This document shows positions 52,986 through 61,972 of a DNA stretch of 64,000 nucleotides, in pieces. A program made the translations under genes and the position numbers. This DNA comes from Chitinophaga rhizophila (GTDB taxonomy: Bacteria > Bacteroidota > Bacteroidia > Chitinophagales > Chitinophagaceae): NCBI RefSeq assembly GCF_019492185.1, contig NZ_JAICCF010000001.1, positions 1 to 64,000 of the forward strand, given 5' to 3'. The notes under the pieces are model-generated. The model was not told the DNA's origin and did no database searches. It worked only from the letters and a program-made list of their open reading frames with translations. Each line of letters begins with the position of its first letter. Position 1 is the stretch's first letter.

Positions 52986-53846
52986 ATGAAAAAGAACATT
53001 GCACACATCCTTGCCGGAAGAGCAAAGAACATCACTCCTACAGAAACGGTATTACAACCGTTACCGCATGCGGATTTCCGCTTTGCTAATCCGTTTATCG
53101 TATTACACCACGGCGGACCGGATGTTGTTCCTCCCGGATCTGACAACAGGATTCACCCCCACCCTCACCGTGGATTCGCACCTGTAACCTTTCAGCTACA
53201 GGGTGAAGCCCATCACAGAGATACGGAAGGTAATGACCAGATTATCCGTGGTGGCGATGCGCAATGGATGTTTGCAGGTAAGGCCATCCTTCACAGTGAA
53301 GGCCCTTCAGCGCAGATGCATGAAAACGGCGGCACAATGGAGTTTCTTCAGTTGTGGGTAAATGTGCCCGCAGCAAATAAATGGGACGATCCCCGCTACC
53401 AGTTCGTCAGCAAAGAAGAAATGCCACTGGTATATGAACAGGAAGGCGTGCATCTGAGACTGGTCAGCGGCCAACTGGATGGCAAAACAGGACCTGTGAA
53501 TATATCTTTCACTCCTGTAACAGCAGCAGTGGGCGAAATAGCAAATGGTAAAGAGATTGAGTTCAATGTAACAGAAGATTACTGGACACTGCTCTACGTA
53601 GCGCATGGACGTGTTACAATTGATGATATTACTCCTGTTCCGGAACATAGCCTGGTAGTATTTGACCGGAAAGGCACCACGTTTTCTGTGGCCGCCAATG
53701 AAGACAGCCAGGTGCTGTTCCTCTCCGCAGCAGTGATCGACGAACCAGTGGCTGCTAAAGACAATTTCGTTATGAATACGAAAGAGGAAGTGGATCAGGC
53801 AATGGAAGATTATAAGAATGGACGCTTTGGCAAACTGGATTATTAA
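52986..53846 (+). CDS. Pirin-family protein, second copy
   Basis: A 286-residue bicupin. The N-terminal metal site is NRIHPHPHRGFAPVTFQLQG, then EAHHRDTEGN and ILHSEGPS. LGELR-like tail region is replaced by an acidic helix (VDQAMEDYKNGRFGKLDY). It is a different branch from the 239-residue YhhW-like copy two genes upstream. Role probably in metal-dependent dioxygenase-like chemistry of aromatic electrophiles. Gap of 17 bp to the next gene. Confidence 0.92.
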   Translation: MKKNIAHILAGRAKNITPTETVLQPLPHADFRFANPFIVLHHGGPDVVPPGSDNRIHPHPHRGFAPVTFQLQGEAHHRDTEGNDQIIRGGDAQWMFAGKAILHSEGPSAQMHENGGTMEFLQLWVNVPAANKWDDPRYQFVSKEEMPLVYEQEGVHLRLVSGQLDGKTGPVNISFTPVTAAVGEIANGKEIEFNVTEDYWTLLYVAHGRVTIDDITPVPEHSLVVFDRKGTTFSVAANEDSQVLFLSAAVIDEPVAAKDNFVMNTKEEVDQAMEDYKNGRFGKLDY

Positions 53847-53863
53847 ACTTTAAAACATTTTTT

Positions 53864-54796
53864 ATGGAAGATAGAATATTAGGCCTGCACCACATTACAG
53901 CCATTGCTGATAATGCAAAGAGAAACCTTCAGTTTTATACAGATACTTTGGGTGTTCGCTTCGTAAAGAAAACAGTCAACTTCGACGATCCGGGTACTTA
54001 CCACTTTTATTTCGGTGATGAACATGGTACACCGGGCACCATCCTGACATTCTTCCCGTGGGAAGGTATTGGCCGTGGACAGAACGGTACCGGTATGGCT
54101 ACTGAAATAGGATATGCAGTACCTGCAGGCAGCCTGGAGTTCTGGGCGGCGCGCTTCGCAGCAAAGAACGTAGTACACGGTCCGATCGCAGAAAGATTCG
54201 GAGAACAGTACCTTCCGTTTGAAGATCCGGATGGACTGAAACTGAACCTGATCGTACCTAAAAATGCTGATAACCGCAAAGGCTGGGAAACAACCGACGT
54301 GAAAGCAGCACATGCCACCAAAGGCTTCCACAGCGTAGCACTGAACCTCAGAAGCATTGGCCCTACTGCCGCAATCCTTACCGATGTACTCGGATATACA
54401 TTCCTGGAACAGGAAGGCAACCGTCACCGTTTTATCACTGACGCAGTGCAGGAAGCTGCTATCATCGATCTGATCGAATCACCGAAAGAAGCTGCCGGTA
54501 AAGGTGGTGGCGGTACCAACCATCACATTGCCTTCCGCGTAGACAATGAAGAAGTGTTGATGAACTTCAGAGATAAGGTGCTTAAAAAAGGACTGAACAT
54601 TACCCAGAAGATTAACCGCGACTACTTCTTCTCTCTCTATTTCAGAGAACCAGGCGGCGTGTTGTTTGAACTGGCGACCAACAATCCGGGTTTCACCGTA
54701 GATGAGCCGCTGGATCAGCTGGGACAGCACCTGAAACTGCCGGTACAGTATGAATCTATCCGCGCAGATATCGAAAAAGTATTACCTGTTCTTTAA
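53864..54796 (+). CDS. Ring-cleaving dioxygenase, VOC family (MhqO-like)
   Basis: A 310-residue protein with two pairs of vicinal-oxygen-chelate modules. Metal ligands are visible as His in LHHITAIAD (8-16), His in NHHIAFRVDN (about 222) and Glu in VLFELATNNPGF (about 270). MhqO and related enzymes open hydroquinone or catechol rings with iron and oxygen. It lies 17 bp after the second pirin gene and 10 bp before the GNAT gene. Confidence 0.93.
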   Translation: MEDRILGLHHITAIADNAKRNLQFYTDTLGVRFVKKTVNFDDPGTYHFYFGDEHGTPGTILTFFPWEGIGRGQNGTGMATEIGYAVPAGSLEFWAARFAAKNVVHGPIAERFGEQYLPFEDPDGLKLNLIVPKNADNRKGWETTDVKAAHATKGFHSVALNLRSIGPTAAILTDVLGYTFLEQEGNRHRFITDAVQEAAIIDLIESPKEAAGKGGGGTNHHIAFRVDNEEVLMNFRDKVLKKGLNITQKINRDYFFSLYFREPGGVLFELATNNPGFTVDEPLDQLGQHLKLPVQYESIRADIEKVLPVL

Positions 54797-54806
54797 TCTG
54801 ACTACC

Positions 54807-55109
54807 ATGGACGAAGTTGTAATAAGGCTCAATGCCAAAAACCACGGCGCTTTTTACCTGATGCATGAAGGCGAACAGACCGGTGAAATGGTGATCGCCG
54901 TAGATGGTGGCGTACTCACTGCCTATCATACAGAGATTATCCCACAGGCCGAAGGCAAAGGACTGGCCAGGGTACTGCTCAATGGTATGGTGGCATATGC
55001 CAGGGAACATCAGCTGAAAGTCAGACCGTTATGTGCTTACGTACACGCACAGTTCAAAAAACATCCCGATGAATATGCGGACATCTGGTTGAAACAGGAA
55101 GGAGAATAA
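54807..55109 (+). CDS. Short GNAT-type N-acetyltransferase
   Basis: A 100-residue protein of the short YjdJ-like GNAT group. GEMVIAVDGGVLTAYHTEII leads to the acetyl-CoA loop AEGKGLARVLLNGMVAYARE; PLCAYVHAQFKKHPDEYADI is the C-terminal signature. The start at 54807 follows the upstream stop by 10 bp. It probably acetylates a small amine or thiol; substrate unknown. Confidence 0.88.
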   Translation: MDEVVIRLNAKNHGAFYLMHEGEQTGEMVIAVDGGVLTAYHTEIIPQAEGKGLARVLLNGMVAYAREHQLKVRPLCAYVHAQFKKHPDEYADIWLKQEGE

Positions 55110-55129
55110 CGAATAGAATCATTGAAGTT

Positions 55130-55747
55130 ATGCATAAGAAGAATATTATCACAGCAGGGAAAAAGACAACGGAAGCAGCAAAGGCGCTGATCATGATACA
55201 TGGTCGTGGAGGTAGTGCAGAGGATATTCTTTCACTCGCTAACTACCTGAATGTGAAGGACTATGCACTGCTGGCCCCACAGGCCGCCGGCAATACCTGG
55301 TATCCTTATTCATTCCTCATGCCGCCGGCACAGAATGAACCCTGGCTGTCGTCTGCACTGAGCGTACTGAAAGAATTGGTGGAAGATGTGGTAGCTGACG
55401 GCATCCAGCCGGAAAACATCTACTTCCTGGGTTTTTCCCAGGGCGCATGTCTGACGCTGGAATTTATCACCCGCCATGCAACAAAATACGGTGGCGCAGT
55501 CGCCTTCACCGGTGGACTGATCGGCGACAAGATTTACCCGGAAAATTACACCGGTAATTTTGGTGGTAGCCCTGTCTTTATCGGCACCAGCAACCCTGAC
55601 CCCCATGTACCGGTTGACCGCGTAAAGGCCTCTGAGCAGGTACTCAAAGAAATGGGAGCTGATATTACGGTTAACATCTATAACAATATGGGTCACACCA
55701 TCAGTCAGGACGAAATCAACCTGGCTAACCAACTGGTTTTCAAGTAA
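55130..55747 (+). CDS. Phospholipase/carboxylesterase-like alpha/beta hydrolase (MhqD-like)
   Basis: A 205-residue serine hydrolase. IMIHGRGGSAEDIL gives the oxyanion region, GFSQGACL the nucleophile elbow, DPHVPVDRV the acid and MGHTISQDEI the catalytic His. MhqD-type esterases belong to the same operons as MhqO and MhqN. Last gene of the operon; a hairpin terminator follows at 55775. Confidence 0.93.
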   Translation: MHKKNIITAGKKTTEAAKALIMIHGRGGSAEDILSLANYLNVKDYALLAPQAAGNTWYPYSFLMPPAQNEPWLSSALSVLKELVEDVVADGIQPENIYFLGFSQGACLTLEFITRHATKYGGAVAFTGGLIGDKIYPENYTGNFGGSPVFIGTSNPDPHVPVDRVKASEQVLKEMGADITVNIYNNMGHTISQDEINLANQLVFK

Positions 55748-55774
55748 TCAACATATATCTTTCCAGCTTATGGC

Positions 55775-55809
55775 GGGGATGTGGCGGATACGGCCATATC
55801 CCCGTTTTT
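55775..55809 (+). terminator. Rho-independent terminator of the detoxification operon
   Basis: Hairpin GGGGATGTGGC (55775-55785) with GCCATATCCCC (55793-55803), one G-U pair, then GTTTTTG. It lies 28 bp after the esterase stop. Confidence 0.7.
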
Positions 55810-56188
55810 GTTATAGCCTGGCTATATCCCTGAACAGGGTCTTTCTTTTATACCAACAGGGCATTTCCAGTACACTAAGAGGTCGCTAGAAGGTCACTTG
55901 GATATCCCGGGGATATTGAGGTGACCTTTTAGTGTACTGATGGTGACCTGAAAGTTAGGAGAATGAAACGTGATCAAGCAGGGACAAAGGGATCTACTTT
56001 ACCAGTAAGCGGCAAAGGACTGCCATCCGGGAAGGAAAGTTTCAGGTAGCAGGCATACATGTCCCGCAACCGGCTGCGCTGGTTGCCGGCAAAAAGTGGC
56101 AGCAGGTATGCTGCTGCGCGGAGACGCAGAGAACTAATATGCTGTTAATCAGCAGTTTTGAGCATCGATTCCCTGGTATATAGCCGGA
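55810..56188. other. Intergenic region with nested inverted repeats
   Basis: About 380 bp with no convincing gene between the operon terminator and the Crp-family gene. It contains the nested repeat listed at 55868-55939, and a further GGTGACC copy at 55942-55948. The rest holds nothing recognisable. Confidence 0.6.
55868..55939. repeat. Nested inverted repeats (possible alternative hairpins)
   Basis: Outer arms CAGTACACTAAGAGGTC (55868-55884) and 55923-55939 pair at 16 of 17 positions. A competing inner pair AAGGTCAC (55890-55897) and GTGACCTT (55921-55928) encloses GATATCC/GGATAT. The two pairings share the GACC stretch, so only one can form at a time. It might be a small mobile-repeat relic or a structured RNA. 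Confidence 0.5.
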
Positions 56189-56770
56189 TTAGGGCTTCCG
56201 GTACATGGTACTCCGCACCTTACTGAGGAACTCGGGCGATACGCCTATATATCTGGCAATATGGTGCTGAGGGATCCGCTGTACAATGGCAGGGTATTTT
56301 TCCAGAAAGGCCAGGTAACGTTCTTCGGCCGTCTGTGAGATAGAGGCATAGATACGTTGCTGCATGACGCTGGCAGTGCGTTGTAAGAGCTGGCGGAACA
56401 GCCGTTCAAACTTTGGCACCTGTTCGTAGAGGGTATTTTTATCTTTATAACTGATAGTGAGCAGTTCGCAGTCTTCCAGTGTCTCAATGTTTTGCCGGGA
56501 GGGCTGCTGCTCGGTAAAACTGGCCAGATCTGCCACCCACCAGTCTTCGATAGCGAAAGTGAGGTTAGTCTCGGCCCCTTGTTTGTCTACATAAAAGGTA
56601 CGCACACACCCTTTCAGGATATATGCTTCATAATCACACACTTCGCCTTCTCTGAGCAGGAAGCTCTTTTTCTTTACCTTCCTGTATTCCAGCAGGGAAT
56701 GAAAGATTTCCAGCTCCTCCGGCGTAAGCTGAATAAACCGTGCAACGAATTGGTCAATTGGGCCGAACAT
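56189..56770 (-). CDS. Crp/Fnr-family transcriptional regulator
   Basis: A 193-residue protein with a cyclic-nucleotide-binding-like beta-roll (about 20-115, LLREGEVCDYEAYILKGCVR) and a C-terminal helix-turn-helix (about 150-190, HHIARYIGVSPEFLSKVRST). The phosphate-binding motif for cAMP is not conserved, as is usual for this large Bacteroidota group, so the ligand is unknown. It is divergent from the MG2/plug gene at 56889 and may regulate it. Confidence 0.9.
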   Translation of the reverse strand: MFGPIDQFVARFIQLTPEELEIFHSLLEYRKVKKKSFLLREGEVCDYEAYILKGCVRTFYVDKQGAETNLTFAIEDWWVADLASFTEQQPSRQNIETLEDCELLTISYKDKNTLYEQVPKFERLFRQLLQRTASVMQQRIYASISQTAEERYLAFLEKYPAIVQRIPQHHIARYIGVSPEFLSKVRSTMYRKP

Positions 56771-56888
56771 AGTATATTGATGGGCGGTTGTCTTAAATTT
56801 TACTTAAATGCTTACTTTCAACCGCAATAATAAGCAAAGCGCTTAGTTTTTGATAGTAAATTAGACAGTTATTAATAAATCGTCCCGC

Positions 56889-59339
56889 ATGGAATTTTCA
56901 TCGTTAAAGAGGTTCACCCGGCTGAAATGGATCATCCCTATCTGTTCGGCGGGTGTACTGACAGCATTCTCACTATTGCCGGCTGACGACTGGCAGGATA
57001 AGGTTACAAATGCACTGGCGCTATTCTCAAAACGTTATCCGCAGGAAAAGGTGTACCTGCATTTTGACAAAGACATCTATGCCTCCGGCGAAACGATGTG
57101 GTTCAAGGCATATATCATGTTGCAGAACCAGCCATCGCTGGCCGCAGCGATACTCTATGTAGAACTGCTGGACAAGGATGGCAACGTTGTTACGAAAAAA
57201 CGTCTGCCCGCCCAGGGCGCTTCTGCTGCGGGCGACCTGGAACTACCGGAAAATCTGAAGACAGGCCACTACCAGATCCGTGCTTATACCGCCTGGATGC
57301 TCAACTATGATCCGTCATTCCTTTTCTATAAAAACATAGAGATACTTGACCCAGCCAGGAAGAATACCATGCCGAAAGATACCGCGACTACCCGCGACTT
57401 TGCCGTGCAGTTCTTCCCGGAAGGAGGAAATATGCTGGCTAACAATGCCGGCCTGGTAGCCTTCAAGGCGGTAGATCAGAGTGGTTATCCGATCGCTGTT
57501 ACCGGCGCTGTAAAGAATGGTAAGAATGAGACCGTTGCAGAGATCAAAACCGTACATGATGGTATGGGTACTTTCGAGCTGACGCCTGCCGCAGGTGAAC
57601 AGTATAAAGCCGTAATCCAATCAGCCACCGGTCAGCAAAGAACAATAGACCTGCCGGCAGCAGCTACAGAAGGCGTAGCCCTCAAGCTGTTTAACCGGGG
57701 TAACCGCATCTTCTACCAGGCAACACTGGCCAATCCGGATGATACCGCCTACCATCACATGATGGTGATTGCCCAGATGCAGAATCAGCTGATCTACAAA
57801 GCAGTACTTAACGTAGCGGAAGGCAGGATCAGCGGCTTTGTCCCTACCCAGTCTCTCCCTACCGGTATCTTACACGTTACGCTGTTCAGCAACAAAGGCC
57901 TGCCGGTATCTGAACGCCTGGCATTTGTAAGAAAGGCTGACCAGATTGACCTCAGCTTCATGAATGCAGAGATCAGTAACGCGCCGAGAGGCAAAAGCTC
58001 CATCGAACTGTTTGCACCCGACAGCATGCAGACCAGTATGTCTATCTCTATTACGGATGCAGAGCAGGTGCTGAAAGATCCGGATGAACACAACATCCTG
58101 TCTACCCTCCTGATGACAGCAGACCTGAAAGGATATGTATATAACCCGGCCTGGTATTTCAGAGATACCGCCAAAGCCACTGTTGACGCCATTGACCTGG
58201 TGATGCTGACAAACGGCTGGAGCCGGTTCAGCTGGAAGAAACTGCTGAACAACGAAATGCCTCAGCTGAAATATCCATATGAACAGGGCATGTCGCTGAA
58301 AGGTACAGCTGTCACCAACACCGGCCGTTATCCACTGGTAGGTGGTAAAGTAGACTTCATCTTCAAGCAGCCGCTGGATAGTACTACCTCCTTCAGCTCC
58401 GCAGAAACAAATGACAAAGGTGAGTTTGAGATAGCCAATATGCAGTTCATGGACACCGTACTGGTGTACTTCCAGGGGAATGACAAACAGAAGCGGTGGA
58501 AAGATGTGCAGGTAACATTTGAGCAACACTTCTTTGACAGATCACCGCAGGTAAATACTCCATACCCTATGCGCGTACCATTGGGACTGGATAATGCAGC
58601 GATGACCCGCTTCCTGACTACAGCCAATGAAAGCAACAAGGTGAACAGGGCCATTACTAACAAGACCGTTTACCTGAAAGAGGTGAACATCCGCGATAAG
58701 AAAATCACACCGGCGCAGACCACCGAACAGCGTTATACATCGGGCATGTTTGCTTCCGGAGATGGTTACACCTTCGACCTGACCAAGGAGACGCCTTACC
58801 AGATGAACATATTCCAGTACCTGCAGGCGAAAGTAGCAGGGCTGAATATTACCGGAGACCTTAATAATCCCTCTATGTCATGGAGAGGCGCAGCACCGTC
58901 GCTGTACCTGAACGAGATGCCTTCTGACGCAAGTATGCTGGCTAACGTTAACGTGAATGATATTGCGCTGGTGAAAGTATTCCGTCCGCCGTTCATGGGC
59001 GGCTTTGGTGGAGGCGCAGGCGGTGCGATTGCTGTGTATACCAAGAAAGGTGGCGACAATGCCGGCGACCAGAACTTCCGGGGCTTCGAGCGTATGAAGA
59101 AAGCAGGTTACAGCCTGGTGAAAGAGTTCTATTCGCCGGATTATGCGGTGAAGAAAGAAGTACACGAATTGCCTGACAAACGACTTACGTTGTTCTGGAG
59201 TCCGTATATTTCTGTTGACTCCATCACCTATGCAAGAACGATCCACTTCTACAATAATGACTTCTCCAAGAAGTTCAGAATAGTAGTAGAAGGTATCTCT
59301 GCTGATGGTCGTGTGGGCCGCGTAGAGCAGGTGTTTTAA
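56889..59339 (+). CDS. MG2-domain and TonB-plug-containing surface protein
   Basis: An 816-residue protein with an N-terminal signal or anchor (about 12-31). The start region FSKRYPQEKVYLHFDKDIYA, then GETMWFKAYI resembles the MG2 (macroglobulin) domain; further beta-sandwich domains follow. At about 660-725 there is a small TonB-dependent-receptor plug-like segment (FQYLQAKVAGLNI; IALVKVFRPPFMGG; GGAIAVYTKKGG) but no barrel. This architecture is common and uncharacterised in Bacteroidota; such proteins may help assemble or bind substrates in the periplasm. Divergent from a Crp-family gene. Confidence 0.82.
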   Translation: MEFSSLKRFTRLKWIIPICSAGVLTAFSLLPADDWQDKVTNALALFSKRYPQEKVYLHFDKDIYASGETMWFKAYIMLQNQPSLAAAILYVELLDKDGNVVTKKRLPAQGASAAGDLELPENLKTGHYQIRAYTAWMLNYDPSFLFYKNIEILDPARKNTMPKDTATTRDFAVQFFPEGGNMLANNAGLVAFKAVDQSGYPIAVTGAVKNGKNETVAEIKTVHDGMGTFELTPAAGEQYKAVIQSATGQQRTIDLPAAATEGVALKLFNRGNRIFYQATLANPDDTAYHHMMVIAQMQNQLIYKAVLNVAEGRISGFVPTQSLPTGILHVTLFSNKGLPVSERLAFVRKADQIDLSFMNAEISNAPRGKSSIELFAPDSMQTSMSISITDAEQVLKDPDEHNILSTLLMTADLKGYVYNPAWYFRDTAKATVDAIDLVMLTNGWSRFSWKKLLNNEMPQLKYPYEQGMSLKGTAVTNTGRYPLVGGKVDFIFKQPLDSTTSFSSAETNDKGEFEIANMQFMDTVLVYFQGNDKQKRWKDVQVTFEQHFFDRSPQVNTPYPMRVPLGLDNAAMTRFLTTANESNKVNRAITNKTVYLKEVNIRDKKITPAQTTEQRYTSGMFASGDGYTFDLTKETPYQMNIFQYLQAKVAGLNITGDLNNPSMSWRGAAPSLYLNEMPSDASMLANVNVNDIALVKVFRPPFMGGFGGGAGGAIAVYTKKGGDNAGDQNFRGFERMKKAGYSLVKEFYSPDYAVKKEVHELPDKRLTLFWSPYISVDSITYARTIHFYNNDFSKKFRIVVEGISADGRVGRVEQVF

Positions 59340-59387
59340 TCAAACATATGCAGGAACCGGTAGTTCGCGGGTTCCTGTCAGTAATAG

Positions 59388-59430
59388 CAGCAGGCCGCTT
59401 CCTACTATATGGGGCGGCCTGCTGTATTTT
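59388..59430 (+). terminator. Terminator after the MG2/plug gene
   Basis: CAGCAGGCCGC (59388-59398) pairs exactly with 59414-59424 and is followed by TATTTTA. A weaker hairpin (CAGGAACC, 59351-59358 with 59370-59377) precedes it. Confidence 0.65.
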
Positions 59431-59501
59431 ACACCGTCTTATGATGGTACACTTCATTTCCTCCTTCCAGTTTCCCGATTCCTGACTATTTTTGCAGGGT
59501 G

Positions 59502-60683
59502 ATGACAAAAGCACCTTCCTCTCCCCGGGCTGCACGTTTGGCAACTGCTGCCTTCTTCTTTATCTCAGGTTTCAGTTTCTCCAGCTGGGCCTCCAGGATA
59601 CCAGATATTCAGCGTCAGCTGTCATTGAACAAGGCCGAACTGGGGTTCTTCCTGTTTGCGCTGCCTATAGGGCTGGTATTGACACTGCCTGTCACCGGCT
59701 ACTTGTTACAGCGGCATAGCAGCCGGAATATTATGATGATAGGCGTACTGATATTTAACCTGATGCTGGGGCTGATAGGCGTAGTAACTGAGCCATGGCA
59801 GCTGGGATTGGTATTGTTCTGTTTCGGTTCTTCCCGAAATCTGATGAATATATCTGTGAATGCACAGTCTGTTGCGGTACAGGCATTGTATAATCGGTCA
59901 ATAATTACTACTTTTCATGGAGTGTGGAGCCTGGCAGGTTTTGCAGCAGCAGCGCTGGGGGCGATAATGGTAGATGTCAGCATAGCCCCGTCCTGGCATT
60001 TTGCAGGCGTTTCTGTACTGATGACAATTATGGGTTTCCTGGCCTTCCCGGATAGTCCGCACCAGCCGCCTACCAGAAGCGCAGATACCAAACGGTTCAT
60101 ATGGCCGGATAAGCACCTGATGAAGTTTGGCCTGATATCCTTTGCGGTAATGGCCTGTGAGGGAACGATGTATGACTGGAGTAACATCTTCTTCCGGGAG
60201 GCAGTACATCCGCCGGAAAAGCTGATAGCCGCCGGCTATGTCATTTATATGATTGCCATGAGTACCGGACGGTTCACAGGAGATAGCCTGGTAAACAAGG
60301 TGGGTGTGCCTGCGATGATTAAGTATAGCGGTATATTGGTACTGTGCGGATTTATGCTATCGGCCGTTGCCCCTTACACCATCACGGCAAGTATAGGCTT
60401 TATGATGATTGGTTTCGGCGTATCATGTGTGGTACCGCTGGTGCTGAGGATGGCCACAACGACTACCAGCATGAATAGTGGTGCAGCCATAGCAGCAGTA
60501 TCTACCGTAGGATATATGGGTTTCCTGGTGGTACCGCCTGTAGTCGGTTTTCTGGCAGAAGCAGCAGGTATGAGGTGGGCATTTGCCGTAATGGCCGCAT
60601 TCGGGATATTAATCACCGTATTGATATTACAGGTAAAGGAGGCCGCACAGACAACGACAATAAATGAAAGTATAAAAGCGTAA
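59502..60683 (+). CDS. MFS transporter
   Basis: A 393-residue, 12-helix major facilitator protein (SSWASRIPDIQRQLSLNKAE between helices 1 and 2 is a signature of the YbjJ-like group). Helix-rich blocks run to the C-terminal VMAAFGILITVLILQV. A -7-like box TATTTTTG lies at 59487-59494, so close that the transcript would start almost at the ATG. The substrate is unknown. The HAD gene starts 2 bp after its stop, so the pair is co-expressed; a YbjJ-type transporter next to a sugar-phosphate-like phosphatase hints at a small phosphorylated or sugar-like substrate. Confidence 0.88.
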   Translation: MTKAPSSPRAARLATAAFFFISGFSFSSWASRIPDIQRQLSLNKAELGFFLFALPIGLVLTLPVTGYLLQRHSSRNIMMIGVLIFNLMLGLIGVVTEPWQLGLVLFCFGSSRNLMNISVNAQSVAVQALYNRSIITTFHGVWSLAGFAAAALGAIMVDVSIAPSWHFAGVSVLMTIMGFLAFPDSPHQPPTRSADTKRFIWPDKHLMKFGLISFAVMACEGTMYDWSNIFFREAVHPPEKLIAAGYVIYMIAMSTGRFTGDSLVNKVGVPAMIKYSGILVLCGFMLSAVAPYTITASIGFMMIGFGVSCVVPLVLRMATTTTSMNSGAAIAAVSTVGYMGFLVVPPVVGFLAEAAGMRWAFAVMAAFGILITVLILQVKEAAQTTTINESIKA

Positions 60684-60685
60684 AC

Positions 60686-61333
60686 ATGCATAGACCCGGA
60701 TGTATCATCTTTGATTGTGATGGCGTATTGGTGGATAGCGAAGTAATTGGCGTAAGAGTATTGCTGGATATGGCATCCGAATACGGCGTCTCCATGGATC
60801 TGCAGGAAGCAGTGGAAGAGTTCAGCGGCATCCGGTTAAGAGAGGGGATTAAGATATTGCAGCAGAAAGCAAGCAGCCCTTTCCCTGAAGATTTTGAGCA
60901 ACTGTTCCGTGCCCGCTCTTATGAAGTGTTTAAGACAGAGATGCGCCCGGTAAATGGAATTAAAGCAGTGCTTGATCGTCTTCGTATACCTTACTGCGTT
61001 GCATCCAGCGGGCCGATGGAGAAAATGAAACTGAATCTGTCATTGACGGGCCTGTATCCATACTTCGCAGACGGCAAGCGGATATTTAGTGGCTATGAGA
61101 TCAACAGCTGGAAACCAGATCCGGGTATATTTTTATATGCGGCTGAGAAGATGGGTTTCGCTCCTGCCGAATGTGTAGTGATAGAGGACAGTAAAGCGGG
61201 CGTTATTGCCGCACAAAGAGGCGGCTTTAAGATACTGGGTTATGCCAAACCATTCAACGGTGACGAGCTCAGAAAAGAAGGTGCTACTATATTTTATGAT
61301 ATGAAAGACCTGTTACCCCTGCTCCATCTATAG
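60686..61333 (+). CDS. HAD-family phosphatase/phosphoglucomutase-like
   Basis: A 215-residue protein. Motif I is FDCDGVLVDSE (Asp10 nucleophile, Asp12), motif II CVASSGP, motif III Lys in SWKPDPGIF, motif IV VIEDSKAG. The helical cap (about 18-85) fits the beta-phosphoglucomutase/YniC-like group of subfamily I. It removes phosphate from small sugar phosphates or similar. Coupled to the MFS gene by a 2-bp gap. Confidence 0.92.
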   Translation: MHRPGCIIFDCDGVLVDSEVIGVRVLLDMASEYGVSMDLQEAVEEFSGIRLREGIKILQQKASSPFPEDFEQLFRARSYEVFKTEMRPVNGIKAVLDRLRIPYCVASSGPMEKMKLNLSLTGLYPYFADGKRIFSGYEINSWKPDPGIFLYAAEKMGFAPAECVVIEDSKAGVIAAQRGGFKILGYAKPFNGDELRKEGATIFYDMKDLLPLLHL

Positions 61334-61392
61334 ACGGGATATCTTCCCGCATGTTTTTCAGCCATCAGCCTGGCACACAGGCATATTGATTG

Positions 61393-61432
61393 TTACATTA
61401 ACAGGAAGACTTTTATTGCTGTTTTAATGTAA
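61393..61432. promoter_or_regulatory. Inverted repeat TTACATTAA before the copper-protein gene
   Basis: Arms TTACATTAA (61393-61401) and TTAATGTAA (61424-61432) end 4 bp before the ATG at 61437. CAG/CTG pairs extend the arms with a 2-base bulge. It could be an operator or a hairpin hiding the translation start. Confidence 0.4.
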
Positions 61433-61436
61433 TTAT

Positions 61437-61823
61437 ATGAATAGAGAGGAATTACAGAAGTGTGCAGAAGCATGTGCGGCATGTTCATTAGCATGTGATT
61501 ACGGTATTGCTGCGATGTTGAAAAACCAACACCCTGAAAAATTAAAAGATTGTATTACTTCATTACTTGAGTGCGCCGCTATCTGTCGTGCGACCGTAGC
61601 TGTAATGAGCCTGGAAGGGACGTTCAGTGAAAAACAATGCCAGCTATGTATAGATGTCTGCGACCATTGCATGCAGGTATGCGAAGCCCACGTACAGTGG
61701 GAAAGCGAGCACACGCGCATATGTGCAGAAGCCTGCCGGCGATGTTCTGACGTGTGCGAAGATATATTTATGCATCAGTTTAAGTCAAACAACAACAATG
61801 TTAGGCCTTCGCCAATAAAATAA
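61437..61823 (+). CDS. Csp-type four-helix-bundle copper-binding protein
   Basis: A 128-residue cytoplasmic protein without signal peptide. About 17 Cys are spread along four helices (CAEACAACSLAC; CAAIC; CQLCIDVCDHCMQVC; CAEACRRCSDVC), plus His, the pattern of Csp copper-storage proteins and DUF326. These store Cu(I) inside the helix bundle; the cytosolic version is Csp3. It is unlinked to the metal RND operon 13 kb away but may serve the same metal stress. Confidence 0.9.
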   Translation: MNREELQKCAEACAACSLACDYGIAAMLKNQHPEKLKDCITSLLECAAICRATVAVMSLEGTFSEKQCQLCIDVCDHCMQVCEAHVQWESEHTRICAEACRRCSDVCEDIFMHQFKSNNNNVRPSPIK

Positions 61824-61918
61824 CAATGCCGCTTCCGGATAGGAGCCGGACGGTACTAAACGTTAAACAGGCATCTGATATAATGAGCACAATTTCTACT
61901 GTGTATCGTAGCGTAAGC

Positions 61919-61941
61919 GCTCCTGCGGTAAACGCAGGAGC
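61919..61941 (+). terminator. Hairpin before the DUF421 pair
   Basis: GCTCCTGCG (61919-61927) pairs with 61933-61941, loop GTAAA, followed by CTTATC without a T run. It may be a weak terminator of the copper-protein gene or part of the DUF421 leader. Confidence 0.4.
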
Positions 61942-61972
61942 CTTATCAATATTATCATAAACTACATTCATC

